Origin: an archaeon
GTDB lineage: Archaea; Asgardarchaeota; Thorarchaeia; Thorarchaeales; Thorarchaeaceae
Assembly (NCBI GenBank): GCA_024276825.1
Contig: JAJRWI010000048.1
Span: 1-57,367 of the forward strand
Direction of reading: 5' to 3'
DNA length: 57,367 bases
The position numbers were made by a program, and so were the translations under genes. Positions 8,276 through 17,343 of this stretch are shown here, piece after piece. Each line of letters begins with the position of its first letter. Position 1 is the stretch's first letter. A model generated the notes under the pieces. The model ran no database searches and was not told where the DNA came from. It saw nothing but the letters and a program-made list of their open reading frames with translations.

Positions 8276-9226
8276 TCATTTACATTCTTGTTGCCTTTTA
8301 TGCATTTTCAGCCTGCCTGCATCCCCCAGTAATCCCAAAACATCAGCACACATTAGTAGATACAATATCATGGGTCCTTCTGAGCCCCAGTCATTAGATA
8401 TCGCTTTCACTTGCTGCTTTGAAACCCTTTGGCCCTGATTGAAAAGATTTCCCAATACATTCCTGATACCAAGGTCTCCATAAGGGAACTCCGTGAAGAT
8501 GCCAAGGCCCGAGATCATCAATGCTTGAACTGTCCACTCTCCTATTCCATGGATCCGCTGAAGTGTTGCATGAATCTCATCCACATCTAGTTCTCTTAGA
8601 TCTTCCAGATTGAACTCCCCTTTGACTATCATCTTGGTCACACCTAAGATATAGGGCACTTTAAAACCCAACCCAAGGTCTCGTAATTCTCTCTCACCCC
8701 TCATTACAATATCCTCTGGCTCTGGAAACTGAAACAATCGATATCCTTCTAATTGCATATGTAGGTCATAATCAATGATTAATCTCTTTGTGATTACATT
8801 TGCAGCACGATATGAAATCTGCTGTTGGATAATTGCTTTTACTAGGGCCTCGTAGACAGTATCAGTCAGGTATGGTCTGATTCCCACAACTCTCTGATAG
8901 TATCTTGAAAGGGCCCAATCATTCTTGATCCTTCGAAACACAGCTGCAAGATCCAACTTCAAACTCAGAATCTGAAGTATCTTGGCACGAACTTCATTTC
9001 GCGAAACTGACTCATTATGCCATGATATTCTTAGTGGTTTACCTGACCCCTTTTGTTCTATAAGAATAGGAACCTTGACTGTGCCATCAATTGTAAACAA
9101 CCTCCCAAATCCATTGGTCCACGTGATTTCAGGCACTGGTTGGACATCAGGATATATCCATGCATGAATCGAATCCAAGAGTGAATAGTACTTAGGAACA
9201 CTGAGACTGGTTTCCAAGGATGGCAC
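8276..9226 (-). CDS. DNA-3-methyladenine glycosylase II-like (AlkA, HhH-GPD superfamily)
   Basis: A 316-residue base-excision repair glycosylase. The core contains VKAIIQQQISYRAAN (about 129-143), typical of the AlkA branch. The helix-hairpin-helix LQRIHGIGEWTVQAL lies at 222-236, and the catalytic Asp is at 251 (YGDLGIRN). The C-terminal WGSEGPMILYLLM corresponds to the usual structural helix. The N-terminal 100 residues resemble the AlkA-type beta domain. No Fe-S cysteines are present. It would remove alkylated purines from DNA. The start codon is probably the GTG at 9226, placed 19 bases after the stop of the C25-like protease gene, so the genes are likely co-transcribed. Confidence 0.87.
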   Translation of the reverse strand: MPSLETSLSVPKYYSLLDSIHAWIYPDVQPVPEITWTNGFGRLFTIDGTVKVPILIEQKGSGKPLRISWHNESVSRNEVRAKILQILSLKLDLAAVFRRIKNDWALSRYYQRVVGIRPYLTDTVYEALVKAIIQQQISYRAANVITKRLIIDYDLHMQLEGYRLFQFPEPEDIVMRGERELRDLGLGFKVPYILGVTKMIVKGEFNLEDLRELDVDEIHATLQRIHGIGEWTVQALMISGLGIFTEFPYGDLGIRNVLGNLFNQGQRVSKQQVKAISNDWGSEGPMILYLLMCADVLGLLGDAGRLKMHKRQQECK

Positions 9227-9244
9227 TGACCCCGTAAGGATGCT

Positions 9245-10399
9245 TTATGTGTCTACAACAATTCTTCCCGGTGTGAAGTTTGCATTTGGGCCTACCGTTG
9301 TTGTTCTCATGGGATTGCCAATTAGCACCCACTCCAGCATTGTGAGGGCTTCATATGTATCAACCACACTCTTCTCCCCAGTTCTGACCATCTCAATCTC
9401 TCTTATCACTTTCCTATCTAGACGCGCCCAGAGCTCCTTTTCCACATTTATCTTAACCTGACCTATGAAGTCATAAGAGTCCAAAAAATCTAGGAACCCA
9501 AACTTCCAGCCATCTGCATAGCAGCAGTCTCTCCAATCATCATAGGGCTTGCTGTTGTTTATTGTGTCCAATGTGGAGCCAATATAACAGACGCCTTGTT
9601 GCAGAAATGCCTGAATCAATGGTCCATCACGAGCTGTGCTGCACGCCTCTGCAAAGACAACAGGGTATCCCTCGAACCTTATCTCTTGCGCCTGTTCATA
9701 TGAAAGGATTACAGAATTATGTGAAGCCCATCTCTCAGGGGAGCCATGAATTCTTCGTGTGAAAACCCCATCTGAGAATTGAAGAATGAACTCGCTTACT
9801 TCCATTAGACGTTTGTCTGAGTTGGTGTACTTTTTCAATACTTCAACATCAAAGCCAAGCTGTGCTAGACTATCAATATGTCTTGTAGACCTGCCTGGCT
9901 GAGAGTCAAATACAATGGCAATATTACTGTCTATAATCGGGGGGTCCATATGAAATAGAACTACATCTGGCGTGCCATAAACACGTCCAACAGGAGTGTC
10001 CGGAATATCATCATTGTTTGCATCCTGAATGAAAAAGTCGGTCCATGCATAATCATCTTTATGCCCAAAAGGCGTACCAGGTAATTGTTTCTGATCACCA
10101 ATTAACAATATGGAATCGTGTTGGTTCTCATCATAATGTTTCAATAGTGTCTTTTTTGTAAATACGCTTGATCTCCGATTTTCAATAACAAAATCACAAT
10201 CTAACTCTTTAGCTCTTTTCTCGTAGATGGCAGCATCGTTCTTTGGAACTTTGCCGCAAATAATCAACAATCTTCTTAGTACATCTCTTGGAAGCCTACT
10301 AAGACCAAAAGATAGCTCCTTGTCAGTTCTCCTGCGAGCCTTTGTAATCTTCTTTCTGATTACATTGACGGACCCCTTTCTCTTTCTTAACACATTCAT
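9245..10399 (-). CDS. Gingipain-like (C25, caspase-clan) cysteine protease, predicted cytoplasmic
   Basis: A 384-residue protein with features of the C25 gingipain family of clan CD. ILLIGDQKQLPG (97-108) and the acidic DANNDDIPDTPVGRVYG (126-142) match the LLLVGD and D-x-IPD-x-x-x-GR signatures. The candidate catalytic His218 is in RIHGSPERW and Cys253 in VVFAEACSTARDG. EWVLIGNP near 356-363 matches the common LLGDP end motif. Gingipains are normally secreted with propeptides. This protein has no signal peptide or membrane segment and starts with a basic helical region (KRK, KKITKARRR). Its substrate is unknown. It lies between a DegT aminotransferase and a DNA glycosylase on the same strand. 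The catalytic pair is inferred from position. Confidence 0.68.
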   Translation of the reverse strand: MNVLRKRKGSVNVIRKKITKARRRTDKELSFGLSRLPRDVLRRLLIICGKVPKNDAAIYEKRAKELDCDFVIENRRSSVFTKKTLLKHYDENQHDSILLIGDQKQLPGTPFGHKDDYAWTDFFIQDANNDDIPDTPVGRVYGTPDVVLFHMDPPIIDSNIAIVFDSQPGRSTRHIDSLAQLGFDVEVLKKYTNSDKRLMEVSEFILQFSDGVFTRRIHGSPERWASHNSVILSYEQAQEIRFEGYPVVFAEACSTARDGPLIQAFLQQGVCYIGSTLDTINNSKPYDDWRDCCYADGWKFGFLDFLDSYDFIGQVKINVEKELWARLDRKVIREIEMVRTGEKSVVDTYEALTMLEWVLIGNPMRTTTVGPNANFTPGRIVVDT

Positions 10400-10464
10400 G
10401 TTTCTACCTATCTATCTCGCATTAATTAATATGACTCTCATTCTAGGCGCTGCTTCAAGTTCGC

Positions 10465-11601
10465 TTATGAGAGTATTTTCTTGATAGTGCTTGCAATCTG
10501 CTCGACTTGCTCCTCAGTCACGAATGGATGCACAGGGATGTCAAAATGAACATCACCCACTTCCTCTGAATTCGGAAGGCTGAGTTTCGAATAGTCCGGG
10601 TATTTTACGAACTTTGCCCATCGCCACTGCTCGATGTTTATGTAGGTGTCCTGCTTATGACAAGGTAATGCATAGACAGACCGAGATCCAATATTGTTCT
10701 CTCTGAGTTTCTGTACCATTTCATCTCTTGTGACTCTCTTTGAATAGATCCGTGGTGCGTAGATATGATATGACGATTCGCCGCCAACCTCCATTATTTG
10801 GGGCCGTAGCTCCTCAACATCACTCAATAACTCGTTGTAGAGCCTAGCATTGCGTTGCCTTATCTCAACCGCCTTTGGTAGCCTCTTTAACTGGACTCTT
10901 CCTAGAGCCGAAACCACATCTAGCATTCTGTAATTGTAGCCAATTCTGAAGTGACTGTATCCCCCTTTCTTGCCGCGACCATGATTTTTTATCATCAGGG
11001 CCTTCTCATAAATCTCCTCATCATTTGTTGTTATCATCCCCCCCTCGCCAGTCATCATGTTCTTTGTGGCATAGAATGAGAATGCTGCCACATGACCGAT
11101 TGAGCCGATCATTTTTCCCTCAAACTTTGCACCATGGGCTTGGCACGCATCTTCAATGACCTGCAGATTGTGCTTCTCGGCAATCTCCATAATATGCTTC
11201 ATATCACAAGGAGAACCGAAAATGTGAACTGGCATTATCGCTCTGGTCTTCTTGGTTATAGCTTTCTCTATTAGTTCGGGATCAATATTGTAAGTCTCCT
11301 TCTTTATATCAACAAAGACGGGGATTGCACCAATCATGGCAATTGTGTTGGCTGATGCAATGAATGTAAAGGGTGATGTGATAACTTCATCACCAGGTTG
11401 AATATCCATGGCCTCTAGCGCAGTACTTAGCGCTGTTGTGCCATTAGTGGTCACGGTGGCATATTTTGTGCCAACATACTCAGAAAACTCTCTCTCAAAC
11501 TCGCGGGCCACCTTGCCCTCTGCGAGCATCCCTGATTGAAGCACTTTCCGAACTGCCTGTTGTTCTTCTTCATCCAGATATGGTCTTGCTACGGGTATCA
11601 T
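10465..11601 (-). CDS. DegT/DnrJ/EryC1/StrS family PLP-dependent sugar aminotransferase
   Basis: A 378-residue fold-type I aminotransferase that normally acts on nucleotide-linked keto-sugars. Visible hallmarks are the N-terminal RPYLDEEEQ, VTTNGTTAL (phosphate contact), VIEDACQAHGA (Asp151 and Gln154), and FSFYATKNMMTGEGG with the PLP lysine at 180. The length is normal for the family. No other nucleotide-sugar gene lies nearby, so the substrate is unclear; a role in surface glycan or lipid head-group synthesis is an inference. GGTGA before the ATG overlaps the end of the upstream DUF2085 gene, so the two are probably translationally coupled. Confidence 0.92.
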   Translation of the reverse strand: MIPVARPYLDEEEQQAVRKVLQSGMLAEGKVAREFEREFSEYVGTKYATVTTNGTTALSTALEAMDIQPGDEVITSPFTFIASANTIAMIGAIPVFVDIKKETYNIDPELIEKAITKKTRAIMPVHIFGSPCDMKHIMEIAEKHNLQVIEDACQAHGAKFEGKMIGSIGHVAAFSFYATKNMMTGEGGMITTNDEEIYEKALMIKNHGRGKKGGYSHFRIGYNYRMLDVVSALGRVQLKRLPKAVEIRQRNARLYNELLSDVEELRPQIMEVGGESSYHIYAPRIYSKRVTRDEMVQKLRENNIGSRSVYALPCHKQDTYINIEQWRWAKFVKYPDYSKLSLPNSEEVGDVHFDIPVHPFVTEEQVEQIASTIKKILS

Positions 11602-11604
11602 TGG

Positions 11605-12180
11605 TCATTCACCAAATTGATCAGCATCACGAGGACTCTGTTCCTGGTCAGACATATCCTCTCTTTTCATCCTCTGTCTATTTCGGCCTTCAAAAAAACC
11701 TACCCCTCCGATACTTACAACCATTATCATGAGTGTTATCAGCATATAGAAGAGGTCCGACAGCATGAATACTATTGCCAGTCCAATACCGCTTGCCAGT
11801 CCTGTTATGGCCCGAATCCGTACTGTTGTCTTTCGTGGTGTCACTCTCTGAGTGACCCAATCAATTATTGTTGCGAAACCCAGTGGCAGTGCTACGAGAA
11901 ACCATAGCCATGAGGGTTGAAATAGTCTGAATGGAGTGATTGAGTCAAGGAGGAGGAAAATGGGAATACTGAGAATCAGACCGCCATATATCCCTGAGCA
12001 TCTTGCACAGAAATACAATGAGTGGCCTTTGATTGTTATTCTAAGACAGTGTCCATATTGACTCGGTGGATGATGAGACAATAGCAAGTTGATGCTCTCC
12101 ACAACGCTCTTCTTTCTGCCCCATTCTTCGGGCGATAACTGAAGTTCATCAGATATGTCATTGCTGACCAATGGAATCAC
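11605..12180 (-). CDS. DUF2085 family membrane protein
   Basis: A 191-residue protein with the DUF2085 signature HSLYFCARCSGIYGG (Cys58, Cys61) entering the first membrane helix. Further helices are near 91-108, 124-140 and 143-163. DWVTQRVTPRKTT after the second helix matches the family's conserved D-x-x-x-Q segment. A basic tail with KRED follows. The function of DUF2085 is unknown. The frame opens with a GTG at 12180 and the start is poorly marked. The gene overlaps the upstream part of the divergent frame of the NosD-like gene, whose real start lies further downstream. Confidence 0.8.
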   Translation of the reverse strand: MIPLVSNDISDELQLSPEEWGRKKSVVESINLLLSHHPPSQYGHCLRITIKGHSLYFCARCSGIYGGLILSIPIFLLLDSITPFRLFQPSWLWFLVALPLGFATIIDWVTQRVTPRKTTVRIRAITGLASGIGLAIVFMLSDLFYMLITLMIMVVSIGGVGFFEGRNRQRMKREDMSDQEQSPRDADQFGE

Positions 12181-12284
12181 TACTGTCTACTCTGTTGAGA
12201 AACTTATCATTGTTGTCCTATTGGAATTTTCGTTTATTCATAAACTTAATACAAATCAGTTTCATAACAAATAATGAGGGTGCA

Positions 12285-14063
12285 ATGAGATTACGATTAA
12301 TACTCACAATTACAATTCTGCTGTGTTCAATCGCGTCATCATTTCCTAATCATTCTCAGCCAGTTGATCCAATTGAAATCATAGACGCTTCCGCAGTTGA
12401 CTCTCCGCCCATCATGATTACCAGTGATGCTGACCTTCTAATTTTTCCGGGGAATGGCACTTATGACAATCCCTACCGGATTGAGGGCTATTCAATCTCT
12501 GATTCTGGTTCTTTACCTTGCATTTCCATTAGCAATACAACACTCTGGGTATTAATTCAGAATTGCACACTGACCAATAGCACATCTGCGGCGATTGATT
12601 TGAAATCGCTGGCGAATGTAATAGTCCGAAATGTGTCATGCCAAAATACAGTCAATGGAATACGGCTCAATAATGTTGTTAATGTGAGTGTAGAGAGTAG
12701 CACCTTCAAGAACTGTGATTTGGGAGTTAGTATTATCAACAGTGATAACTGTCAGATTTTGAATAACACTGTGCTTCAAGGCAGTACAGGAGTTCACCTG
12801 TCAGGAACTAGTGAGATTCGCGTGAGTCATAATCTCATTCAAGATATGGTAAGTCAGGGAATCTATATAGATAACAACCTAAATCTGATTGACAATAACA
12901 CGCTGGTTAACAATACAGTGGGCATTGAGTTCAAGAATGGGAACTCCAACATGATCTATCAAAATGAGTTATTCAACTGCTCATATGGTGTCTTCTCTAT
13001 TGATTCGATGTATTGCGATATTTCGAATAACACATTTATGGACATCAAATATGGTGTGTATCTATATCAAGGCAATGCTGGATACTCAATCTCATGGAAC
13101 GCATTCTACCCGAGTGGTGAACTCACAGTCTTTGACGACATGCCAGAGAATCACTTCTTTTACAACTTTTACTGGGACTATGATGGCAGTGATCATGACA
13201 ATGATGGCATTGGCGATACACCATATGCAATAGCTGGTTCTGGTAATAATCAGGATGTGTCACCTTTAATGAATCCTCCCGGTTCAGTAGTAAACGATAC
13301 AAAGCCCCCCAATGTATACTGGGATCAGCCTTTCGAGAAACTCGAATATGGGGAGGAAATGCTCGTTAATCCAACCATTATTGATGTGAATGGTGTCAAA
13401 TCAGCAGTTCTGTCGTTCAACAATGGTGCTGACCAGTGGTTCAATATTTCCATGACTAGCAAGGGCATTAAATGGCAGGCAACTATCCCTGCATATTCAT
13501 CTGATGTAGTTATTGTATACAGAATATACTCTTGTGATGGGAAGGATAATTGGGGTGTTGCTGGGGACTGGAGCTACTCTGTTGCTCGTGATGCATACTC
13601 ACCACAAGTAATCGACAGTGTGTTCCTAGGTGAAGCGTTTGCGACCGTTATGTCGTCATCAGAAATCTTTGAATCGCATACTTTCAAGGCTGATGTAATT
13701 GATGAGTCTGAAATCGCATATGTTGTTGTTTATTATCAATTCAAGGAATACTTGACCACATTCGATAATGGCACTGTTGAATTGAGTTACGATATTATTT
13801 CCAGCACATGGACAGTGACCATCAACTTTCCTCATGCTGTTGATAGATATACTGCAATATTTCAATATGAAGCGGCTGATGTCTATGGCAATATTGGTTC
13901 TTCTCCTCCATATGAACTGACATTTATTGCCAGTTCTCAGACATTGACCAGGCCCCATTCCTCTCCAGCTTACGGATTCACCCTTGTTTCATTGGGTATT
14001 ACCGCAGCAGTAATTGTTGTCATATTGATAATGGAATTTAGGGGGAGGACCCGTTCACCTTAA
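12285..14063 (+). CDS. NosD-like parallel beta-helix surface protein with C-terminal membrane anchor
   Basis: A surface protein of about 592 residues. The frame is open from 12171, but the ATG at 12285 follows GAGGG by five bases and begins a proper signal peptide (MRLRLILTITILL), so I use that start. Residues 40-330 contain repeated Asn/Ser-rich turns typical of right-handed beta-helix (PbH1/NosD, CASH-type) repeats. They end in a DNDGIGDTPYAI segment typical of NosD-like archaeal proteins. Ig-like beta regions follow, then one membrane helix near the C-terminus with a basic tail (RGRTRSP). Probably a cell-surface binding or carbohydrate-active protein; no catalytic residue can be assigned. 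Confidence 0.8.
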   Translation: MRLRLILTITILLCSIASSFPNHSQPVDPIEIIDASAVDSPPIMITSDADLLIFPGNGTYDNPYRIEGYSISDSGSLPCISISNTTLWVLIQNCTLTNSTSAAIDLKSLANVIVRNVSCQNTVNGIRLNNVVNVSVESSTFKNCDLGVSIINSDNCQILNNTVLQGSTGVHLSGTSEIRVSHNLIQDMVSQGIYIDNNLNLIDNNTLVNNTVGIEFKNGNSNMIYQNELFNCSYGVFSIDSMYCDISNNTFMDIKYGVYLYQGNAGYSISWNAFYPSGELTVFDDMPENHFFYNFYWDYDGSDHDNDGIGDTPYAIAGSGNNQDVSPLMNPPGSVVNDTKPPNVYWDQPFEKLEYGEEMLVNPTIIDVNGVKSAVLSFNNGADQWFNISMTSKGIKWQATIPAYSSDVVIVYRIYSCDGKDNWGVAGDWSYSVARDAYSPQVIDSVFLGEAFATVMSSSEIFESHTFKADVIDESEIAYVVVYYQFKEYLTTFDNGTVELSYDIISSTWTVTINFPHAVDRYTAIFQYEAADVYGNIGSSPPYELTFIASSQTLTRPHSSPAYGFTLVSLGITAAVIVVILIMEFRGRTRSP

Positions 14064-14172
14064 ACACTATTTCAACTCCCCAATGATCTGACGCATTCAC
14101 TAATCCTTATTACTCGGTTATGGTCCATCAAAACAATCATAATCTAGTAATGCAAAACTGGAGCGACCTAAT

Positions 14173-14499
14173 ATGACTGATGAATTCCTAGAACTGATTA
14201 GAGAACGCATCGCTGTGGGCCTTGCAAGAGAAGAAACAAAGAAAGCAATTGAAGGCTGGAACAGAACAGCGCTGCTTGTATTGAAAGATGGAAGGGAATA
14301 TCATTTCATTGTAAAAGATGGAAATATAATGGTTGAACCTGGTTCGGTTGAAAATCCTGACATGAAGATTATCAGTGATGAAGACACAATCCGCAAGCTC
14401 TTTATGGAGGAGATGCGGGCTGAAGTCGCTCTATTAAAACGCAAACTGAAGATCAAGGGTTCAACTTCTGATCTGATGAGGATAAGAAAAATATTCTGA
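14173..14499 (+). CDS. SCP2-like sterol/lipid-carrier domain protein
   Basis: A 108-residue single-domain protein resembling the SCP2 fold: RTALLVLKDGREYHFIV strands, VEPGSVENPDMKIISDEDTIRKLF, and a closing helical segment ending in IKGSTSDLMRIRKIF. SCP2 domains bind hydrophobic ligands such as acyl chains. GGAG lies about a dozen bases before the ATG. It is only 20 bases upstream of the first flavoprotein gene and is probably in its operon. It could therefore present a lipid-like or acyl substrate to these enzymes, which is an inference. Confidence 0.75.
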   Translation: MTDEFLELIRERIAVGLAREETKKAIEGWNRTALLVLKDGREYHFIVKDGNIMVEPGSVENPDMKIISDEDTIRKLFMEEMRAEVALLKRKLKIKGSTSDLMRIRKIF

Positions 14500-14519
14500 T
14501 TTATCTTGGAGTGGCCGCG

Positions 14520-15932
14520 ATGGACCCTCAAGCATTAGATCAACTCCGAGAAATTGTTGGCGATGAGTACATCTCTACGAGAAAAGATGTGCTTTTATCA
14601 TATTCCTCTTCTGCATCTACAGGCTACGACTCTCAGATGCCCGCTGCTGTGGTGCGCCCTGCTTCAACTCAAGAAGTGTCTGAAATTGTAAAAGTCGCAA
14701 ACAAGTTCAAGATCCCTGTAATCCCTCGTAGTGGTGGCTCCAGTCTTCAAGGCGAAGTCATTCCCTCACCTGAAAGTTTAGTTATTGACCTTTTAAGGCT
14801 GGAAGAGATCAAGTTATACAAGGACCTTCGCTCAGTGACTGTTGGAGCTGGAGTCACTTTTGGTGCACTTGATAAATTCCTCAAGGTCCACGATCTTTGG
14901 GTTCCAGTATCTCCTGAATCCGCTCTAGTCTGTACAGTCGCAGGTAATGTTGCAGTCAATGGGGCTGGACCTGGTTCAAGCCGATATGGTTGCGTTGGCG
15001 AACTTGTTCTGGGACTAGAAGTTGTATTGCCTGACGGTCGTGTGATAAATACTGGGTCAGAGGCTAATCCACATGCACCGGGCCCATTTCTCAGATATGC
15101 TTTTGGTCCAGACCTGACAGGTCTATTCATTGGTTCACTTGGATCGCTCGGCATTATTACTAAGGTTTCGATAAAGACATTCAGACGCATGCATCACTTC
15201 TATTATGACACCTATGGGTTCCCTGATATGCCATCAGTTGAGCGGTTTCTGATCGAGCTTAAGCAGAACGAGGTTCATCCTCTATTTGCTTCAATCTATG
15301 AGGGGAGGATACTCCAGTTCTTTATGGACATGCTTGGCGAGGAATATGGAATTCCAAAACATCAATGGCCTCCCCTAACAGTTTCAATGACTCTTGGCAG
15401 AATGCGAGATGACCTCTTGCAGAGTGATATTAGGATGGTTAAGAAAATATGCGAAGAGATTGATGGTCATGTCATTGGCATCTCCGAGTTACCAAGGGGT
15501 GAATGGGAGGACAGAATGAGGGTCTTCGTGCGGTCATCATATGTGCATGGCTGGCACTGGAGAATATTATATCATCATCAGACACCTGCAAATTGGCACA
15601 AGTCTGTTGACGCAATCTGGGAGATCATGGACAAGCATGGACTACTTGGACATACTGCAGGGTTCCTGTCTGGTCATTCATCTTACAACTTCTATCCACA
15701 TCTCTACTTCTTTCCTGATGATCCCGAAGAGGAGCAGAAAGTCCGTGCTGCTCACAAGGAATTATCACGGCTTTTATTGAAGAGTGGTGCTGTGCCCTTT
15801 AAGTTATCACAATACTGGACTGATGGACTGGCAGAGATGAAACCATATCTGGAATTAATTCGTATAATCAAGGATCGTCTGGACCCGAACGGAATAATGC
15901 ACCCAGAGGTGTTGCCAATCCCGGAGGAATAG
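14520..15932 (+). CDS. FAD-binding oxidase, GlcD/D-lactate dehydrogenase-like (copy 1)
   Basis: A 470-residue VAO/PCMH-type flavoprotein. The FAD-binding type 4 domain contains PVIPRSGGSSLQGEVIP, the typical pyrophosphate loop, then VAGNVAVNGAGPGSSRYG. The C-terminal half resembles FAD-oxidase C and ends with DPNGIMHPEVL, a family hallmark. Related enzymes oxidise D-2-hydroxy acids such as glycolate or D-lactate. The frame has a GTG at 14511, but GGAG at 14508-14511 places the start at the ATG 14520. The next gene is a close paralogue and the one after is a GlcF-like Fe-S protein, so electrons probably pass to Fe-S clusters. Substrate not deducible. Confidence 0.9.
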   Translation: MDPQALDQLREIVGDEYISTRKDVLLSYSSSASTGYDSQMPAAVVRPASTQEVSEIVKVANKFKIPVIPRSGGSSLQGEVIPSPESLVIDLLRLEEIKLYKDLRSVTVGAGVTFGALDKFLKVHDLWVPVSPESALVCTVAGNVAVNGAGPGSSRYGCVGELVLGLEVVLPDGRVINTGSEANPHAPGPFLRYAFGPDLTGLFIGSLGSLGIITKVSIKTFRRMHHFYYDTYGFPDMPSVERFLIELKQNEVHPLFASIYEGRILQFFMDMLGEEYGIPKHQWPPLTVSMTLGRMRDDLLQSDIRMVKKICEEIDGHVIGISELPRGEWEDRMRVFVRSSYVHGWHWRILYHHQTPANWHKSVDAIWEIMDKHGLLGHTAGFLSGHSSYNFYPHLYFFPDDPEEEQKVRAAHKELSRLLLKSGAVPFKLSQYWTDGLAEMKPYLELIRIIKDRLDPNGIMHPEVLPIPEE

Positions 15933-15934
15933 AC

Positions 15935-17341
15935 ATGGATGCATCAATAATAAAGCAGATTGAAGATATCGTTGGTCCCGAGTATGTTTCAACCAGAGAA
16001 GATGTATTGCTGACTTATTCATCCTCTGCGTCAATGATTTGCGATACTGCGAAACCTGATGTTGTTGTCAGGCCCAGAACAGCTGAAGAAGTTTCCAAGC
16101 TTCTAAAGCTCGCTAACAAGTACAGGATTCCTGTGACAACACGTTCAGGGGGTTCAAGTCTTCAGGAAGAGGTGATCCCTCACTCTGGTGGCATGATCAT
16201 TGAGATGATGAGGTTCACTGACATCAAGTTGTTCGAAGACCTTCGGTCTGTGAAAGTTGGCGCCGGAATAACCTTTGGGCAATTGGACAAATTTCTGCTT
16301 GAGCATGACCTATGGCTCCCTATGTGCCCCGAGTCTGCGTTGGTTGCTACAGTAGTAGGTAATGTAGCAGTGAATGGTGCAGGTCCGGGCTCGAGTGTGT
16401 ATGGTTCAATTGCTGAATTGGTGCTTGGCATGGAGGTCGTGCTGCCAAATGGTGAGATCATCCAGACTGGCTCCGAGGCCAATCCTCATGCTCCAGGTCC
16501 ATTTCTCAGGTATGCCTTTGGTCCAGACCTAACTGGTCTGTTCATCGGATCACTCGGAGCCTTTGGTGTAATCACAAGTGTTTCGATGAAGACTTTCAAA
16601 CGAATGAAGCATTTCCATCATGAAACCTATGGCTTCCATTCAATAGATGCCGCTGAGCGCTTTCTGCTTGAGATTCAAGAGCATGAGATACACACCGTCT
16701 TCGCTTCTCTTTATGAAGATCGTGTGCTTGATTTATTCATGTCCATGTTAGGCGATGAATATGGAATACCCGAGTATGAATGGCCATTGAGGACAGTGTC
16801 CATGACCATCGGACGACTGAGGGAAGATGAACTGAATAGCGATATTGAGATGGCCAAGAAGATCTGCGAGGATCTGGGTGGCTATGTGATTGGCATTACT
16901 GAGCTCCCAAAAGGCGAATGGGAACTCAAGATGTGGACATTTGTCAGAGCATGTTATGTGCATGGCTGGCACTGGCGGACACTATACCATCATCAACCAC
17001 CATCTGGAAATCGCAAGTCCGTCGAAAAGATCTGGGAAGTCATGGATGAGTATGGCTTTCTTGGACACACAGCAGGGTTTCTGTCGGGCCATGCTTCCAT
17101 GAACATGTATCCCCACCTCTATGCTGATCCAGAGGACCCCGAAGAGCAGCAGAAGATACGGGACGGTCATCAGGATTTGGCCCGCCGATTGTTTAAGACA
17201 GGAGCAGTGCCCTTCAAACTTGCGCCCTATTGGAAAGACATCCTTCAGGAGATTCCTGACTACATGGACCTATTGAGAATGATCAAAGAAGTTCTTGACC
17301 CCAATGGGATAATGAATCCCGGCGTTTTAGGAGGAATCTAA
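15935..17341 (+). CDS. FAD-binding oxidase, GlcD/D-lactate dehydrogenase-like (copy 2)
   Basis: A 468-residue paralogue of the preceding gene, aligned end to end without large gaps. It has the same TRSGGSSLQEEVIP FAD loop and DPNGIMNPGVL end. The two share an uninterrupted identical run of 31 residues around position 185-215 (PHAPGPFLRYAFGPD region). The start follows GGAGGA closely, and only two bases separate it from the upstream stop. Differences include a Met/Cys pair in LPMCPESALV where copy 1 has VPVSPESALV, close to the substrate side. The two may form a heteromer or act on different hydroxy acids. Confidence 0.9.
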   Translation: MDASIIKQIEDIVGPEYVSTREDVLLTYSSSASMICDTAKPDVVVRPRTAEEVSKLLKLANKYRIPVTTRSGGSSLQEEVIPHSGGMIIEMMRFTDIKLFEDLRSVKVGAGITFGQLDKFLLEHDLWLPMCPESALVATVVGNVAVNGAGPGSSVYGSIAELVLGMEVVLPNGEIIQTGSEANPHAPGPFLRYAFGPDLTGLFIGSLGAFGVITSVSMKTFKRMKHFHHETYGFHSIDAAERFLLEIQEHEIHTVFASLYEDRVLDLFMSMLGDEYGIPEYEWPLRTVSMTIGRLREDELNSDIEMAKKICEDLGGYVIGITELPKGEWELKMWTFVRACYVHGWHWRTLYHHQPPSGNRKSVEKIWEVMDEYGFLGHTAGFLSGHASMNMYPHLYADPEDPEEQQKIRDGHQDLARRLFKTGAVPFKLAPYWKDILQEIPDYMDLLRMIKEVLDPNGIMNPGVLGGI

Positions 17342-17343
17342 TA

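Noticed and set aside
12171..12284. Upstream N-terminal extension of the NosD-like protein
   Set aside because: It would place 38 residues before a proper signal peptide and overlap the divergent DUF2085 gene. GAGGG before ATG 12285 marks the start.
14747..15190. Long minus-strand frame inside the first flavoprotein gene (similar frames inside carbamoyltransferase and S8 genes)
   Set aside because: These lie opposite strongly conserved genes, have no ribosome binding sites and show composition expected of antisense shadows.
14511..17341. Tandem flavoprotein genes as an assembly duplication
   Set aside because: The copies differ throughout at the nucleotide and residue level, so they are genuine diverged paralogues.
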